DNA of 64,000 bases from Amycolatopsis pittospori. GTDB taxonomy: Bacteria > Actinomycetota > Actinomycetes > Mycobacteriales > Pseudonocardiaceae. Each line of letters begins with the position of its first letter. Within the stretch, counting starts at the first letter, position 1. A model generated the notes under the pieces. The model saw only the letters and a program-made list of their open reading frames with translations. It did no database searches and had not been told where the DNA came from. The stretch is from positions 62,001 through 126,000 of the forward strand of contig NZ_JACBXD010000013.1 of the NCBI RefSeq assembly GCF_013870525.1, given 5' to 3'. The position numbers and the translations under genes were made by a program. Below are positions 42,714-52,414 of this stretch, piece after piece.

Positions 42714-42803
42714 CCAGTCAGATAAATTCGAAAAGATCGCTTTCCCCGGAAAGGTGCCGATTTCGCGGTGGCCCGGTACCGCCCGTCGTGATTCAGTCGT
42801 CCC

Positions 42804-44312
42804 ATGACTGACACGGCGGCGGGAATCCGGTGGGGGACGCCGGTGGCCCGCGGGGTGCTCGCGACGACCATCGTGGGCTCGGGCATGGCGATGCTCGACG
42901 GCACGATCATCAACGTCGCGCTGCCGCGGATCGGCGAGGAACTCCAGGCGTCCGTCGCCGGCCTGCAATGGATCCTCGACGGCTACCTGCTCGCGCTCGC
43001 CGCGCTGATCCTCGTCGCCGGTTCGCTCGGCGACCGCTACGGCCGCCGCCGGATGTTCCTCGTCGGCGTCGTCTGGTTCGGCATCGCGTCCGGGCTGTGC
43101 GCCGCCGCGACGTCGACCGAGATGCTCGTCGCGACCCGGATCCTCCAGGGCATCGGGGGAGCTTTGCTCACGCCCGGCTCGCTCGCGATCCTCCAGGCGT
43201 CCTTCGCCCACGACGACCGGGCCCGCGCGATCGGCGCGTGGTCCGGGCTCGGCGGGATCGCCGCGGCGATCGGTCCGCTGCTCGGCGGCGTCCTGGTACA
43301 GGTGTGGTCGTGGCGGCTGGCGTTCCTGATCAACCTGCCGCTGGCCGCCGTCTGCGTCCTGCTCGCCCAGCGCTACGTGCCCGAGTCGCGGGACGAGGAG
43401 GCCACCGGGCATCCGGACTTCGTGGCGGCCGCCGTCGGCGCGATCGGGCTCGCCGGGCTGACCGGCGCGCTGGTCGAAGCGCCCGGACGCGGCATCGGCG
43501 ACGTCGTCGTCCTGGTCTCCATCGTGCTCGGCGTCGCGGGGCTGGGCGCGTTCCTGGTGATCCAGCACCGCTCGGCCGACCCGCTGGTGCCGCCGAAACT
43601 GTTCCGCGACCGGACGTTCAGCCTCGCCAACGCGCTCACGTTCGTCGTCTACGCGGCACTGGGCGGCGTGATGATGTTGATGGTCATGCAGTTGCAGGTC
43701 TCGCTGGGCTATTCGCCGACCGCGGCCGGCCTCGCCGGACTGCCGATCACCGTGATCATGCTGCTGTTCTCGGGCCGGTCCGGCGCGCTCGCCCAGCGGA
43801 TCGGGCCGAGGGCGCAACTGGTCATCGGCCCGATCCTGGTCGGCGTCGGGATGCTCCTGCTGATGCGCGTCGGACCGGGGTCGACGTACCTCGGCTCGGT
43901 GCTGCCCGCCGTCGTCGTGTTCGGGGCGGGGCTGGCGACGGTCGTCGCGCCGGTGACCGCCACCGTGCTCGCCGCCGCGCCGGACCGGTACGCCGGCGTC
44001 GCCTCCGGCGTCAACAACGCCATCGCGCGGTCCGGCGGGCTGCTCGCGATCGCCGTCCTGCCCGCCGTCGCAGGGCTGTCCGGCGCCGCCTACACCGATC
44101 CGGTCGCACTGACGTCCGGCTGGCGGACGGCGTTGCTGGTGTGCGCGGCGCTGGCCATCGGTGGCGGGCTGATCGCGCTCGGCATCCACAACGGCGTCCT
44201 CGACACGCCTTCGGACGAGTCCGCCACCGCCGACGAGTCACCCCACCCCGGCGACTGCCTCCACTGCGGCGTCGACTCCCCGCCGACGCACGTCCGCCCC
44301 GCTAGTCGCTGA
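42804..44312 (+). CDS. MFS transporter, DHA2 (drug:H+ antiporter) family
   Basis: A 502-residue protein with 14 membrane helices. Family motifs are GSGMAMLDGTIINVALPRIGEEL, GYLLALAALILVAGSLGDRYGRRRMFLVGV (MFS motif A), LQGIGGALLTPGSLAIL and WSGLGGIAAAIGPLLGGVLV. It is an EmrB/QacA-type exporter; substrate unknown. It follows the GntR gene by 90 bp without a clear terminator. Its last 11 bp overlap the convergent dehydratase gene. Confidence 0.92.
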   Translation: MTDTAAGIRWGTPVARGVLATTIVGSGMAMLDGTIINVALPRIGEELQASVAGLQWILDGYLLALAALILVAGSLGDRYGRRRMFLVGVVWFGIASGLCAAATSTEMLVATRILQGIGGALLTPGSLAILQASFAHDDRARAIGAWSGLGGIAAAIGPLLGGVLVQVWSWRLAFLINLPLAAVCVLLAQRYVPESRDEEATGHPDFVAAAVGAIGLAGLTGALVEAPGRGIGDVVVLVSIVLGVAGLGAFLVIQHRSADPLVPPKLFRDRTFSLANALTFVVYAALGGVMMLMVMQLQVSLGYSPTAAGLAGLPITVIMLLFSGRSGALAQRIGPRAQLVIGPILVGVGMLLLMRVGPGSTYLGSVLPAVVVFGAGLATVVAPVTATVLAAAPDRYAGVASGVNNAIARSGGLLAIAVLPAVAGLSGAAYTDPVALTSGWRTALLVCAALAIGGGLIALGIHNGVLDTPSDESATADESPHPGDCLHCGVDSPPTHVRPASR

Positions 44313-45243
44313 GGATCCCGGCCAGCGTGGCCGGGTCCAGATTGCCGCCCGAAACGACCGAAACGACCTTGCCCCCGGGCAGTTCGTCGCGGTGGGACAG
44401 GAACGCGGCGGTCGCGGTGGCGCCGCTCGGTTCGGCGATCAGGCGGGCGCGGTGCGCGAGTGTCCGGACGGCGGCGCGGATCTCGTCGTCGGTGACGGTG
44501 ACGACGTCGTCCAGCACTTCCTGAAGGTGCGCGAAGGTCAGGTCCGAGGGCTGGGCGCGCAGGCCGTCGGCGATGGTGCGCGCCCGCAGGTGATTCGGCC
44601 ATTCGATCCGCTCGCCCGCGCGCAGGCTCTCGGCGGTGTCGGCGGCGAGTTCCGGCTCGACACCGATGACCTTGGCGCCGGGGAGCAGGGCCTTGATCGC
44701 CGTTCCGACGCCTGAGGCCAGGCCGCCGCCGCTGAGCGGGACGAGGACGACGTCGGCGTCCGGCAGGTCCTCGGCGATCTCCAGGCCCACGGTGCCCTGC
44801 CCGGCGATGACGTCGCGGTGGTCGTACGGCGGGATGAAGGTGAGCGCGCGCTCTTCGGCGACGGCGAGCGCGGTGGACTGCTGCCGGTCGATCGGGACTT
44901 CGACGACCTCGGCGCCGAGCGCCTTGGTGGCTTCGACCTTGGAACGCGGCGCGACGTCCGGAACGATGATCACCGCCGGGATCCCGAACCGTTTCGCCGA
45001 GTAGGCGACCGCTTGCGCGTGGTTGCCGCTGGAAAACGCGACGACGCCGCGAGTGCGCCGTTCGTCGTCCAAAGCGGCGATCGCGTTGTACGCGCCGCGC
45101 ACCTTGAAGGCGCCGATTTCCTGCAGGCTTTCGGGTTTGAGCCACAACGGCGCCCACGTCTGCCGCAGCAGCGGCGTGCGGACCGCGGCGCCTTTGATCC
45201 GGCTCGCCGCGTCGCGGATTTCCTCGATCGAAACCAGTTCCAT
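44302..45243 (-). CDS. threonine/serine dehydratase, PLP fold type II
   Basis: A 313-residue single-domain enzyme lacking the ACT/ThrR regulatory domain, so more like catabolic threonine dehydratase or serine racemase-type proteins than biosynthetic IlvA. PLP Lys is in LQEIGAFKVRGAYNAI; other motifs are VVAFSSGNHAQAVAYSAKRF, VLVPLSGGGLASGV (phosphate cup) and the C-terminal VVSGGNLDP. The ATG at 45243 is preferred, as the upstream extension has no similarity. It is convergent with the MFS gene. Confidence 0.9.
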   Translation of the reverse strand: MELVSIEEIRDAASRIKGAAVRTPLLRQTWAPLWLKPESLQEIGAFKVRGAYNAIAALDDERRTRGVVAFSSGNHAQAVAYSAKRFGIPAVIIVPDVAPRSKVEATKALGAEVVEVPIDRQQSTALAVAEERALTFIPPYDHRDVIAGQGTVGLEIAEDLPDADVVLVPLSGGGLASGVGTAIKALLPGAKVIGVEPELAADTAESLRAGERIEWPNHLRARTIADGLRAQPSDLTFAHLQEVLDDVVTVTDDEIRAAVRTLAHRARLIAEPSGATATAAFLSHRDELPGGKVVSVVSGGNLDPATLAGILSD

Positions 45244-45393
45244 ATGCCGGATTATGTCAAGGAATTGTGAATAATCGAGAGTCCTTTTAGGACAGACAGG
45301 GTGGCGCTCCTCACGTGTGGACAACGAAGGGAGCATCCCGCGCGCCTTAACCGTTAGGACCGGGTGAGGACCGACTAGCAGCAGAACGGGATC

Positions 45394-46110
45394 ATGACCA
45401 AGGAGACCTCCGAGAAGGACACCGAAAAGACCGAAAAGCAGGGACGGATCGTCCAGGTGACGGCGGCCGCGATGGCCGCGATCACCGCCGCGTTACTGGG
45501 TTCCACGCTCGGCGTGGCGGGCACCGTCGCCGGTGCCGGACTGGCGAGTGTCATCACGACACTCGGTGGCGAGTTGTACCTGCGTTCCTTGCAGCGGACG
45601 AAGGACGCGGCGCTGAAGGCGCGCGTGGTGCTGACCGTGCCGGGGCGGCGCCGGGTCCTCGACCCGGCCGACCAGGAGACCGTCCGGCTCACACCGGCCG
45701 AAGACGAGGAGCCCGCCGAACGGAAGTTCAAACCTCGCTGGGCGGTGATCGCCGGCGTCAGCGTCGTGGCGTTCGTGGTGGCACTCGTCGCGATCACCGG
45801 CTTCGAAGGCGCGACCGGGAAGACCTTCGGCGGTGGTGAGGGGACGACCATAGGGAAGATCATCGGCGGCGGGCAGGCCCAGGAACAGCAGCGGAAACAG
45901 GACGACTCGCCGCCGGCGACGTCGCCCTCGGAGTCCCGCGAGAACCAGCCCGAGTCGACGCCGTCGACCACGCCGTCCACCCCGACGACGCCCTCGACGC
46001 CGCAGACCACCCCGTCGACCCCGTCCCCGACGACTCCGCCGTCGACCTCGCAGGCGCCCCCGACCACGCCGTCCGCTCCCGCCCCCGCCTCCGGCACCCC
46101 CGCCCCCTGA
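45394..46110 (+). CDS. membrane protein with Ser/Thr/Pro-rich C-terminal tail, hypothetical
   Basis: A 238-residue protein: charged N-terminus with KD/E-K repeats, a hydrophobic Gly/Ala-rich segment (VTAAAMAAITAALLGSTLGVAGTVAGAGLASVITTLGGEL), a middle charged region, a second membrane helix (WAVIAGVSVVAFVVALVAITGF) and a ~70-residue tail of PSTTPSTPTTP-type repeats, possibly a wall-spanning or glycosylated stalk. Family not recognised. Confidence 0.7.
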   Translation: MTKETSEKDTEKTEKQGRIVQVTAAAMAAITAALLGSTLGVAGTVAGAGLASVITTLGGELYLRSLQRTKDAALKARVVLTVPGRRRVLDPADQETVRLTPAEDEEPAERKFKPRWAVIAGVSVVAFVVALVAITGFEGATGKTFGGGEGTTIGKIIGGGQAQEQQRKQDDSPPATSPSESRENQPESTPSTTPSTPTTPSTPQTTPSTPSPTTPPSTSQAPPTTPSAPAPASGTPAP

Positions 46111-46127
46111 CCCTCGCGCCAGACCTC

Positions 46128-46195
46128 CCGCATTTAGTCCTCTGAATGCGGTAGTTGGGGGTACGAACTATCGCATCCAGAGGACGAAATGCGGG
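46128..46195. repeat. Palindromic repeat family A, copy 5
   Basis: CCCGCATTTAGTCCTCTGAA faces TCCAGAGGACGAAATGCGGG. It ends 1 bp from the stop of thiE (46197-46199) and lies 18 bp after the stop of the convergent membrane protein gene. This is the least symmetric copy, with two mispairs inside the stem. Confidence 0.9.
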
Positions 46196-46196
46196 G

Positions 46197-46862
46197 TCAG
46201 GCGAGGGAAGAGCGAAGGGTGCGAGCGGCCGCTTCGGGGTCTTCGGCGTCGGTGATCGCCCGGACGACGACGATCCGCGACGCACCGGCGTCCAGCACCT
46301 CGGGCAGGCGTTCGGCGTCGATGCCGCCGATCGCGAACCACGGCCGCGGTGTCCCGAAAGCCGCCGTCGCGCGCACCAGGTCGAGACCCGGTGCGGAGCG
46401 GCCCGGCTTGGTCGGCGTCGGCCAGCACGGGCCGGTGCAGAAGTAATCGACGCCGGGTTCCTCGGCCGCGGCCTTGGCCTGTTCGGCCGAATGGGTGGAC
46501 CGGCCGATCACCACGTCGTCGCCGACGATCTCGCGGGCCAGCGGCACCGGGATGTCGTCCTGGCCCAGGTGCAGCACATGCGCGCCGACGGCGAGCGCGA
46601 CGTCCGCGCGGTCGTTCACCGCCAGCAGCTTCCCGTGCCTCTCGCACGCCTCGGCCAGCACTTCCAGTGCCGCGATCTCGTGTTTGGCCTCCAGCGGCGA
46701 GCCGCCGGTCTTGTCCCGTAACTGGATGATGTCGACCCCGCCCGCCAGCGCCGCGTCGGCGAATTCGGCGAGGTCACCGCGGTCGGACCGGGCGTCGGTG
46801 CAGAGGTACAGGCGGGCGTTCGCGAGCCGCGCGCGGATCCGCGCGTCAGACAGGGTGGGCAT
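46197..46862 (-). CDS. thiE: thiamine phosphate synthase
   Basis: A 221-residue TIM-barrel enzyme joining HMP-PP and thiazole phosphate to thiamine phosphate. Typical motifs are [78 protein letters not shown] and [19 protein letters not shown]. It is divergent from thiOSG, separated by 37 bp plus the riboswitch, the usual actinobacterial arrangement. Confidence 0.96.
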   Translation of the reverse strand: MPTLSDARIRARLANARLYLCTDARSDRGDLAEFADAALAGGVDIIQLRDKTGGSPLEAKHEIAALEVLAEACERHGKLLAVNDRADVALAVGAHVLHLGQDDIPVPLAREIVGDDVVIGRSTHSAEQAKAAAEEPGVDYFCTGPCWPTPTKPGRSAPGLDLVRATAAFGTPRPWFAIGGIDAERLPEVLDAGASRIVVVRAITDAEDPEAAARTLRSSLA

Positions 46863-46899
46863 GGCGGCGACGGTACCCGCGCGCTACGGTGGGGTGGTC

Positions 46900-46990
46900 C
46901 GCACGGGAGCCCGAGGACGGGCTGAGAGGGAGCCGAAACCGCTCCGACCGTGGAACCTGATCCGGGTCATGCCGGCGCAGGGAGCGTGCG
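46900..46990 (+). promoter_or_regulatory. TPP riboswitch of thiOSG
   Basis: Contains the conserved GGGCTGAGAGGGA box (P2/P3 junction), the GAACCTGATCCGGGTCATGC box and the closing GCGCAGGGAGCGTG strand of the THI element. It lies directly before the thiO start, so it probably blocks translation or transcription of thiOSG when TPP is high. Confidence 0.93.
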
Positions 46991-46993
46991 TTC

Positions 46994-48066
46994 ATGAGAG
47001 AACTTTCGGTAGTCGGCGGTGGGGTCATCGGCCTCTCCGTGGCTTGGCGCGCCGCCGTGCGCGGCCATCACGTCACCGTGTACGACCCCGAACCCGGCCG
47101 CGGCGCCTCCTGGCTCGCGGGCGGCATGCTGGCCCCGGTCACCGAGGCCTGGCCGGGCGAGGAGGACGTCCTCACCCTGGGCGAGGCGTCGCTGCGGCGC
47201 TGGCCCGATTTCGCCCGTGACCTGGCGGAAGAGGGTGTCGACCCGGGCCTGTCGCCGCACGGGACGCTGGTCGTGGCACTCGACAGCGCCGACGCGGGCA
47301 ACCTCGAAATGCTCGCCGCGTACCTCGCGGAACTCGGCCGCGACGTCGAGCGGCTGACCGGTCGCGAGGTCCGCCGCACCGAAGCCGGCGTCTCCGGCTC
47401 TGTCCGAAGTGGACTGTTGGTGCCCGGAGACCTGGCCGTGGACAACAGAAGACTGTTGCACGCGCTCAGACACGCCTGCGGCGAGCACGCGGTCGACTTC
47501 CGCCACGAGACGGTCACCGACCTCGAAGGCCTCGAAGGTGACGTCGTTCTCGCCGCCGGCGCCTGGACCGGACGTCTGCATCCCGCCCTCGCCGACGCCG
47601 TCCGCCCGCTGAAGGGTGAGATCCTGCGCCTGCGGCCGCGCCGGGGTTGCCTGCCGCCGCCGCGCCGGACCGTCCGCGCGATGGTCGAGGGCCGCCCGAT
47701 CTACCTCGTCCCGCGCGAAGACGGCGAGGTCGTACTCGGCGCGACGCAGTACGAGGCCGGTTTCGACGAGACCGTCACCGCGCGAGGGGTCCGTGAGCTG
47801 CTCGAAGGCGCGGAGCGCGTCCTCCCGGGCATCGCCGAGTACGAACTCGTCGAGACCGCCGCCGGGCTTCGCGCGGCGAGTGTCGACACGATGCCTTTCA
47901 TCGGTGAGCTGGGCGAAGGCGTCTTCGCCGCTACGGGCCACCATCGCAACGGCCTCCTGATGGCCCCGGTGACCGCGGACGCCGCGGTCGCCTGGCTGAA
48001 CGGCGAGCCGTTGCCGGACGAGATCGCCGCGGCCGCACCGGCGCGGCGCAGCAAGGAGCGGGTGTG

Positions 48067-48067
<1 letters not shown>
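46994..48067 (+). CDS. thiO: glycine oxidase
   Basis: A 357-residue FAD-dependent oxidase producing iminoacetate for thiazole synthesis. N-terminal dinucleotide motif LSVVGGGVIGLSVAWRAAVRGHHVTVYDPEPGRGASWLAGGML, C-terminal EVVLGATQYEAGFDETVTARGV and FAATGHHRNGLLMAPVTADAA. Expressed behind the TPP riboswitch. Its TGA overlaps the thiS ATG. Confidence 0.95.
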
Positions 48068-49027
<960 letters not shown>

Positions 49028-49136
49028 CCCTTTTGTACGGTTCACGGCCTTAACGGCGAGTACGCACGGGGAGCCCGTATGGTTGACGGCACTTTCCGGG
49101 GGCGCATCCGCCACCGTGTACCCAGAGGAGCCAGCG

Positions 49137-49571
49137 GTGACCACGTCAGCGGTCCAGGACGTTTCGGGCAGATTGTTCCTGGCGGTGGGCCGGTTGTCCC
49201 GGTCACTGCGCCAGGCGGGCGTGCCCGGACCCGGCCACGGCGCGATCTCGGCGCTCGCCACGCTCGTGCACTACGGACAGCTCCGTCTGGGTGATCTCGC
49301 CGCGAAGGAAGGCGTCGCCGCGGCCACCATGTCGCGGATCGTCGCTTCGCTCGTCGAAGCCGGCTACGTCAGTCGTGAATCGGACCCGGTCGACAGGCGG
49401 GCCTGGCTCGCGGAGGCCACCGAAGAGGGCGAGAGGCTGGTTTCCGGCGTCCGGTCGACACGGGTGCATGAACTGGGCATGCGCCTCGAACGGCTGACCC
49501 CGGAGCATCAGGCGGCGCTCGCGGCGGCACTGCCCGCTCTCGAAGCGCTGATCGCGGACGACGACCGCTAG
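49137..49571 (+). CDS. MarR family transcriptional regulator
   Basis: A 144-residue winged-helix protein (AISALATLVHYGQLRLGDLAAKEGVAAATMSRIVASLVEAGYVSRESDPVDRRAWLAEATEEG), with DPVDRR as the wing. GAGGAG precedes the GTG. Target unknown. Its last 4 bp overlap the sodium channel gene on the opposite strand. Confidence 0.9.
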   Translation: MTTSAVQDVSGRLFLAVGRLSRSLRQAGVPGPGHGAISALATLVHYGQLRLGDLAAKEGVAAATMSRIVASLVEAGYVSRESDPVDRRAWLAEATEEGERLVSGVRSTRVHELGMRLERLTPEHQAALAAALPALEALIADDDR

Positions 49572-50368
49572 GGGTTCTGGCGTAGCTCCGCGACTTCGGC
49601 ACGAAGGGCGCGGAGCTCGTCGAGGATCTCCTTGTTCGCCAGGGCCTGGGTCTCGGCCTGCTTCGCCTCCTCCTCGCGGATGTCCTGGCGAAGCTCGTCT
49701 TCCATCCCGCTGACCACGACGGCGATGAAGAGGTTCAGCACCGCGAAGCTGGACACGAGGATGTAGACGACGAAGAACACCCAGGCCATGGGTGCTTCCT
49801 TCATGATCTCCTTGGCGATGTCCGGCCACGCTTCGCCCGTCATCACCTGGAACAGCGTGAACAGCGAAGTGCCGAGGTCGCCGAAGTTCTCCGGGGAGAT
49901 CGCGCCGAAGAGCTTCGTCGCCATCACTCCCGCGACGAAGATGATCAGCGCGAGGAGCGCGGCGATCGACGCCATCCCGGGGATCGCCGCGAGCAGACCG
50001 GTGACGACCTTCCGCATCGACGGCACGACCGAGATCAGCCGCAGCACCCGCAGCACCCGCAACGCCCGCAGCACCGCGAACGGGCCGGTCGTGGGGATCA
50101 CCGCGATGCCGACGACGATCAGGTCGAAGATGTTCCACGGGTCCTTGAAGAACCGCCCGCGATACGCGTAGAGCTTCGCGCCCAGTTCGAGGACGAAGAT
50201 CCCGAGCGCGACGTAGTCGACCGTGTGCAGCAGCGACCCGTATTCCGCGACCATCCTGGTCGAGGTCTCCAAGCCGAGGGTGACGGCGTTGAAGACGATC
50301 ACCGCGATGATGAAGTTCTGGAAGCGGCGGTCTTCGACGACCCTGGCCACCGTTTCGCGTCCGGTCAC
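49568..50368 (-). CDS. bacterial voltage-gated sodium channel (BacNav/NaChBac-like ion transporter)
   Basis: A 266-residue single-domain channel with six membrane segments. S4 carries regularly spaced arginines (VLRALRVLRVLRLISVVPSMRKVV), followed by the S4-S5 linker, pore helix and selectivity filter FQVMTGEAWPDIAKEI (Glu as in BacNav TLESW-type filters) and S6 (WVFFVVYILVSSFAVLNLFIAVVVSGM). The C-terminus is an acidic coiled coil (ELRQDIREEEAKQAETQALANKEILDELRALRAEVAEL), the tetramerisation helix of BacNav. The GTG start gives the normal length. Confidence 0.92.
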   Translation of the reverse strand: MTGRETVARVVEDRRFQNFIIAVIVFNAVTLGLETSTRMVAEYGSLLHTVDYVALGIFVLELGAKLYAYRGRFFKDPWNIFDLIVVGIAVIPTTGPFAVLRALRVLRVLRLISVVPSMRKVVTGLLAAIPGMASIAALLALIIFVAGVMATKLFGAISPENFGDLGTSLFTLFQVMTGEAWPDIAKEIMKEAPMAWVFFVVYILVSSFAVLNLFIAVVVSGMEDELRQDIREEEAKQAETQALANKEILDELRALRAEVAELRQNP

Positions 50369-50394
50369 GGCACAGATCGTAACCGGACGTGTTC

Positions 50395-51225
50395 TCAGTG
50401 CTCCGGCGCAAGCCGCCAAAACGCCGAAACCGGACCGACCTTCGCGCCCATGGGGTAGGCGTTTTCGACCGCCTGTGAAACGAACCACTTGCCGTAGCGG
50501 GCGGCTTCCACGACGGACATCCCCTTCGCGAGACCGGCCGTCAGCGCCGACGCCATCGTGTCCCCGGCGCCGTGCGTGTGCTGCGTCGCGAACCGCTCGC
50601 CGGGGAGCTCGACGAACGTGGATCCGTCGAAGAGCACGTCGACGCACTCCGGGTCGGAAACGAGGTGACCGCTCTTCACCAGCACGTACTTCGGCCCGAG
50701 CCGGTGCAGGACGACGGCCGCCTGGTGCATCTGCTCGCGGGTGGTCACGGTCATCCCGGTCAGCAGGCGGACCTCGTCCAGGTTGGGGGTGAGGACGGTC
50801 GCGCGCGGCAGGAGTTCGTCGCGCAGAGCCACCAGTCCCGCCTCGTCGAACAGAGGATGCCCGTGCATCGACGCCGCGACGGGGTCGACCACGAACGGCA
50901 CCTTCGCGTCGCGGCCGATCTCGGCCTTGTCGCAGGCGGCCGCGACTGCGTGGATGATCTCGGCCGAGGCGAGCATGCCGGTCTTGGCCGCGTTGACGCC
51001 CATGTCGGCCGCGACGGCGTCGATCTGCCCCGCGACGATATGCGCCGGGATGTCGGTGCGGTCGTGCACGCCGAGGGTGTTCTGGACGGTCACGGCGGTC
51101 ACCGCGACCAGTCCGTGCACGCCGCAGGTGAGGAACGTGCGCAGATCGGCCTGCAGACCGGCGGCGCCGCCGGAGTCGGAGCCGGCGATGGTCAGCGCGG
51201 ACGGCGGGCTCGGGTTTTCGCTCAT
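50395..51225 (-). CDS. thiD: hydroxymethylpyrimidine/phosphomethylpyrimidine kinase, paralogue 1
   Basis: A 276-residue ribokinase-fold enzyme phosphorylating HMP and HMP-P. Motifs are ALTIAGSDSGGAAGLQADLRTFLTCGVHG, DPVAASMHGHPL, LTPNLDEVRLLTG and the anion-hole loop HTHGAGDTMASALTAGLAKG. The loop has Asp where classical ThiD has Cys (HGTGCT). A second gene, about 60-65% identical by eye, lies at 56558-57379. This copy is not under a visible riboswitch and sits 26 bp before the sodium channel gene. Confidence 0.9.
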   Translation of the reverse strand: MSENPSPPSALTIAGSDSGGAAGLQADLRTFLTCGVHGLVAVTAVTVQNTLGVHDRTDIPAHIVAGQIDAVAADMGVNAAKTGMLASAEIIHAVAAACDKAEIGRDAKVPFVVDPVAASMHGHPLFDEAGLVALRDELLPRATVLTPNLDEVRLLTGMTVTTREQMHQAAVVLHRLGPKYVLVKSGHLVSDPECVDVLFDGSTFVELPGERFATQHTHGAGDTMASALTAGLAKGMSVVEAARYGKWFVSQAVENAYPMGAKVGPVSAFWRLAPEH

Positions 51226-51333
51226 GGGTTCATTTTCCCGACTGGTCCTTTTGGTTCAACAGAGGTTCGGCCGCAGTCCATCACGGTGGCACAGTGTGTG
51301 AGCCAGTGCACTCCCGCGTGTGAAAGGGCTCGA

Positions 51334-52353
51334 ATGAAACTCGTCCCCGCGGTTTCCCTCATCGGTGTGATCCTGGCGGCTTCGCTGTCCGGAACGGTCG
51401 CGAACGCCGACGCCGCCAAGGTCTCCCATGTGACCACGATCGGCGTCCACAACACTTACGAGACCGGTGCCTACGACTATCTCGCGCGGTCGCTGGACGC
51501 CGGGACCTCCCTGATCGAACTCGACGTGTGGCCCAACATCATCACCCGCGAGTGGAAGGTCAGTCACTCGAATCCGTTGGGGAACAACAACAACTGTGTC
51601 GCGGCGAGTTCGCCGTCGCAGCTCTACACGGGCGGGCGGAACAAGAACCTCGAACACTGCCTGGACGACATCCGCGTCTGGCTGGGCGCGCATCCGGACA
51701 GCAAACCGCTCACGCTCAAGCTGGAGATGAAGACCGGCTTCGCGGACAACCGCGGCCTCGGCCCGGACGAACTCGACGCCTCCATCCGGGGGCATCTCGG
51801 CAGCGCGGTGTTCCGGCCGGCGGACCTGCTCGGTGGCCACGCGACGCTCGACGACGCGGCCAAGGCGGACAACTGGCCGTCGCTGGACGCGTTGCGGGGC
51901 AAGGTGATCATCGAGGTCATCCCGGGCACGGTCGAAGAGGGCAATCCGACGGACACGCTCAAGACCGACGTCGAGTACGCGCGGTATCTGCGGTCGCTGA
52001 AGGACTCCGGCCGGGTCGGCGAGGCGCAGATCTTCCCGACCGTGCACGGTGCGGCGCCGGGCGACCCGCGCACGAAGTACACCGACGCCGGGCTGCGGCC
52101 GTGGTTCGTGGTGTTCGACGGAGACGCGAACGCCTTCCTCACCCAGACCGGGCCGGGCTGGTACGACGACAACCACTACTACGTGGTGATGACCGACGCG
52201 CACAACGTCGCGCCGGCCATCGACTCCCGCGCGCCCTCCGTGGAGCAGGCGAGCGAACGGGCGGCTCTGCTGGCGAAGAACCACGCGTCGGTGCTCACCT
52301 CCGACTGGACGGGCCTGACCACCGTCCTGCCGAAGGTGCTGCCGCGCGGCTAG
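51334..52353 (+). CDS. secreted phosphatidylinositol-specific phospholipase C-like protein (Ca2+-dependent type)
   Basis: A 339-residue protein with a Sec signal peptide (MKLVPAVSLIGVILAASLSGTVANADA, cleavage near ANA). The mature TIM-barrel-like enzyme shows HVTTIGVHNTYE (catalytic His), TSLIELDVWPNI (ExD metal ligands), EWKVSHSNPLG (second His) and LTLKLEMKTGFADN. These match the Ca2+-dependent PI-PLC family of actinomycetes, which cleave phosphatidylinositol. ATG supported by AAAGGG. It ends 4 bp before palindrome E. Confidence 0.88.
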   Translation: MKLVPAVSLIGVILAASLSGTVANADAAKVSHVTTIGVHNTYETGAYDYLARSLDAGTSLIELDVWPNIITREWKVSHSNPLGNNNNCVAASSPSQLYTGGRNKNLEHCLDDIRVWLGAHPDSKPLTLKLEMKTGFADNRGLGPDELDASIRGHLGSAVFRPADLLGGHATLDDAAKADNWPSLDALRGKVIIEVIPGTVEEGNPTDTLKTDVEYARYLRSLKDSGRVGEAQIFPTVHGAAPGDPRTKYTDAGLRPWFVVFDGDANAFLTQTGPGWYDDNHYYVVMTDAHNVAPAIDSRAPSVEQASERAALLAKNHASVLTSDWTGLTTVLPKVLPRG

Positions 52354-52357
52354 CCGC

Positions 52358-52414
52358 AAGTACATGAAGGCCCCTTCCCGTACCTAAGCGCAAGGAAGGG
52401 GCCTTCATGTACTT
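52358..52414. repeat. Palindrome E between convergent genes
   Basis: 21 bp perfect arms (AAGTACATGAAGGCCCCTTC type) around a 15 nt loop. It begins 4 bp after the PI-PLC stop and its last base is the first base of the TCA (stop) of the convergent oxidoreductase gene. It is probably a bidirectional terminator. It shares an AAGGGGCCTTC core with sequence at 10804-10814. Confidence 0.9.
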
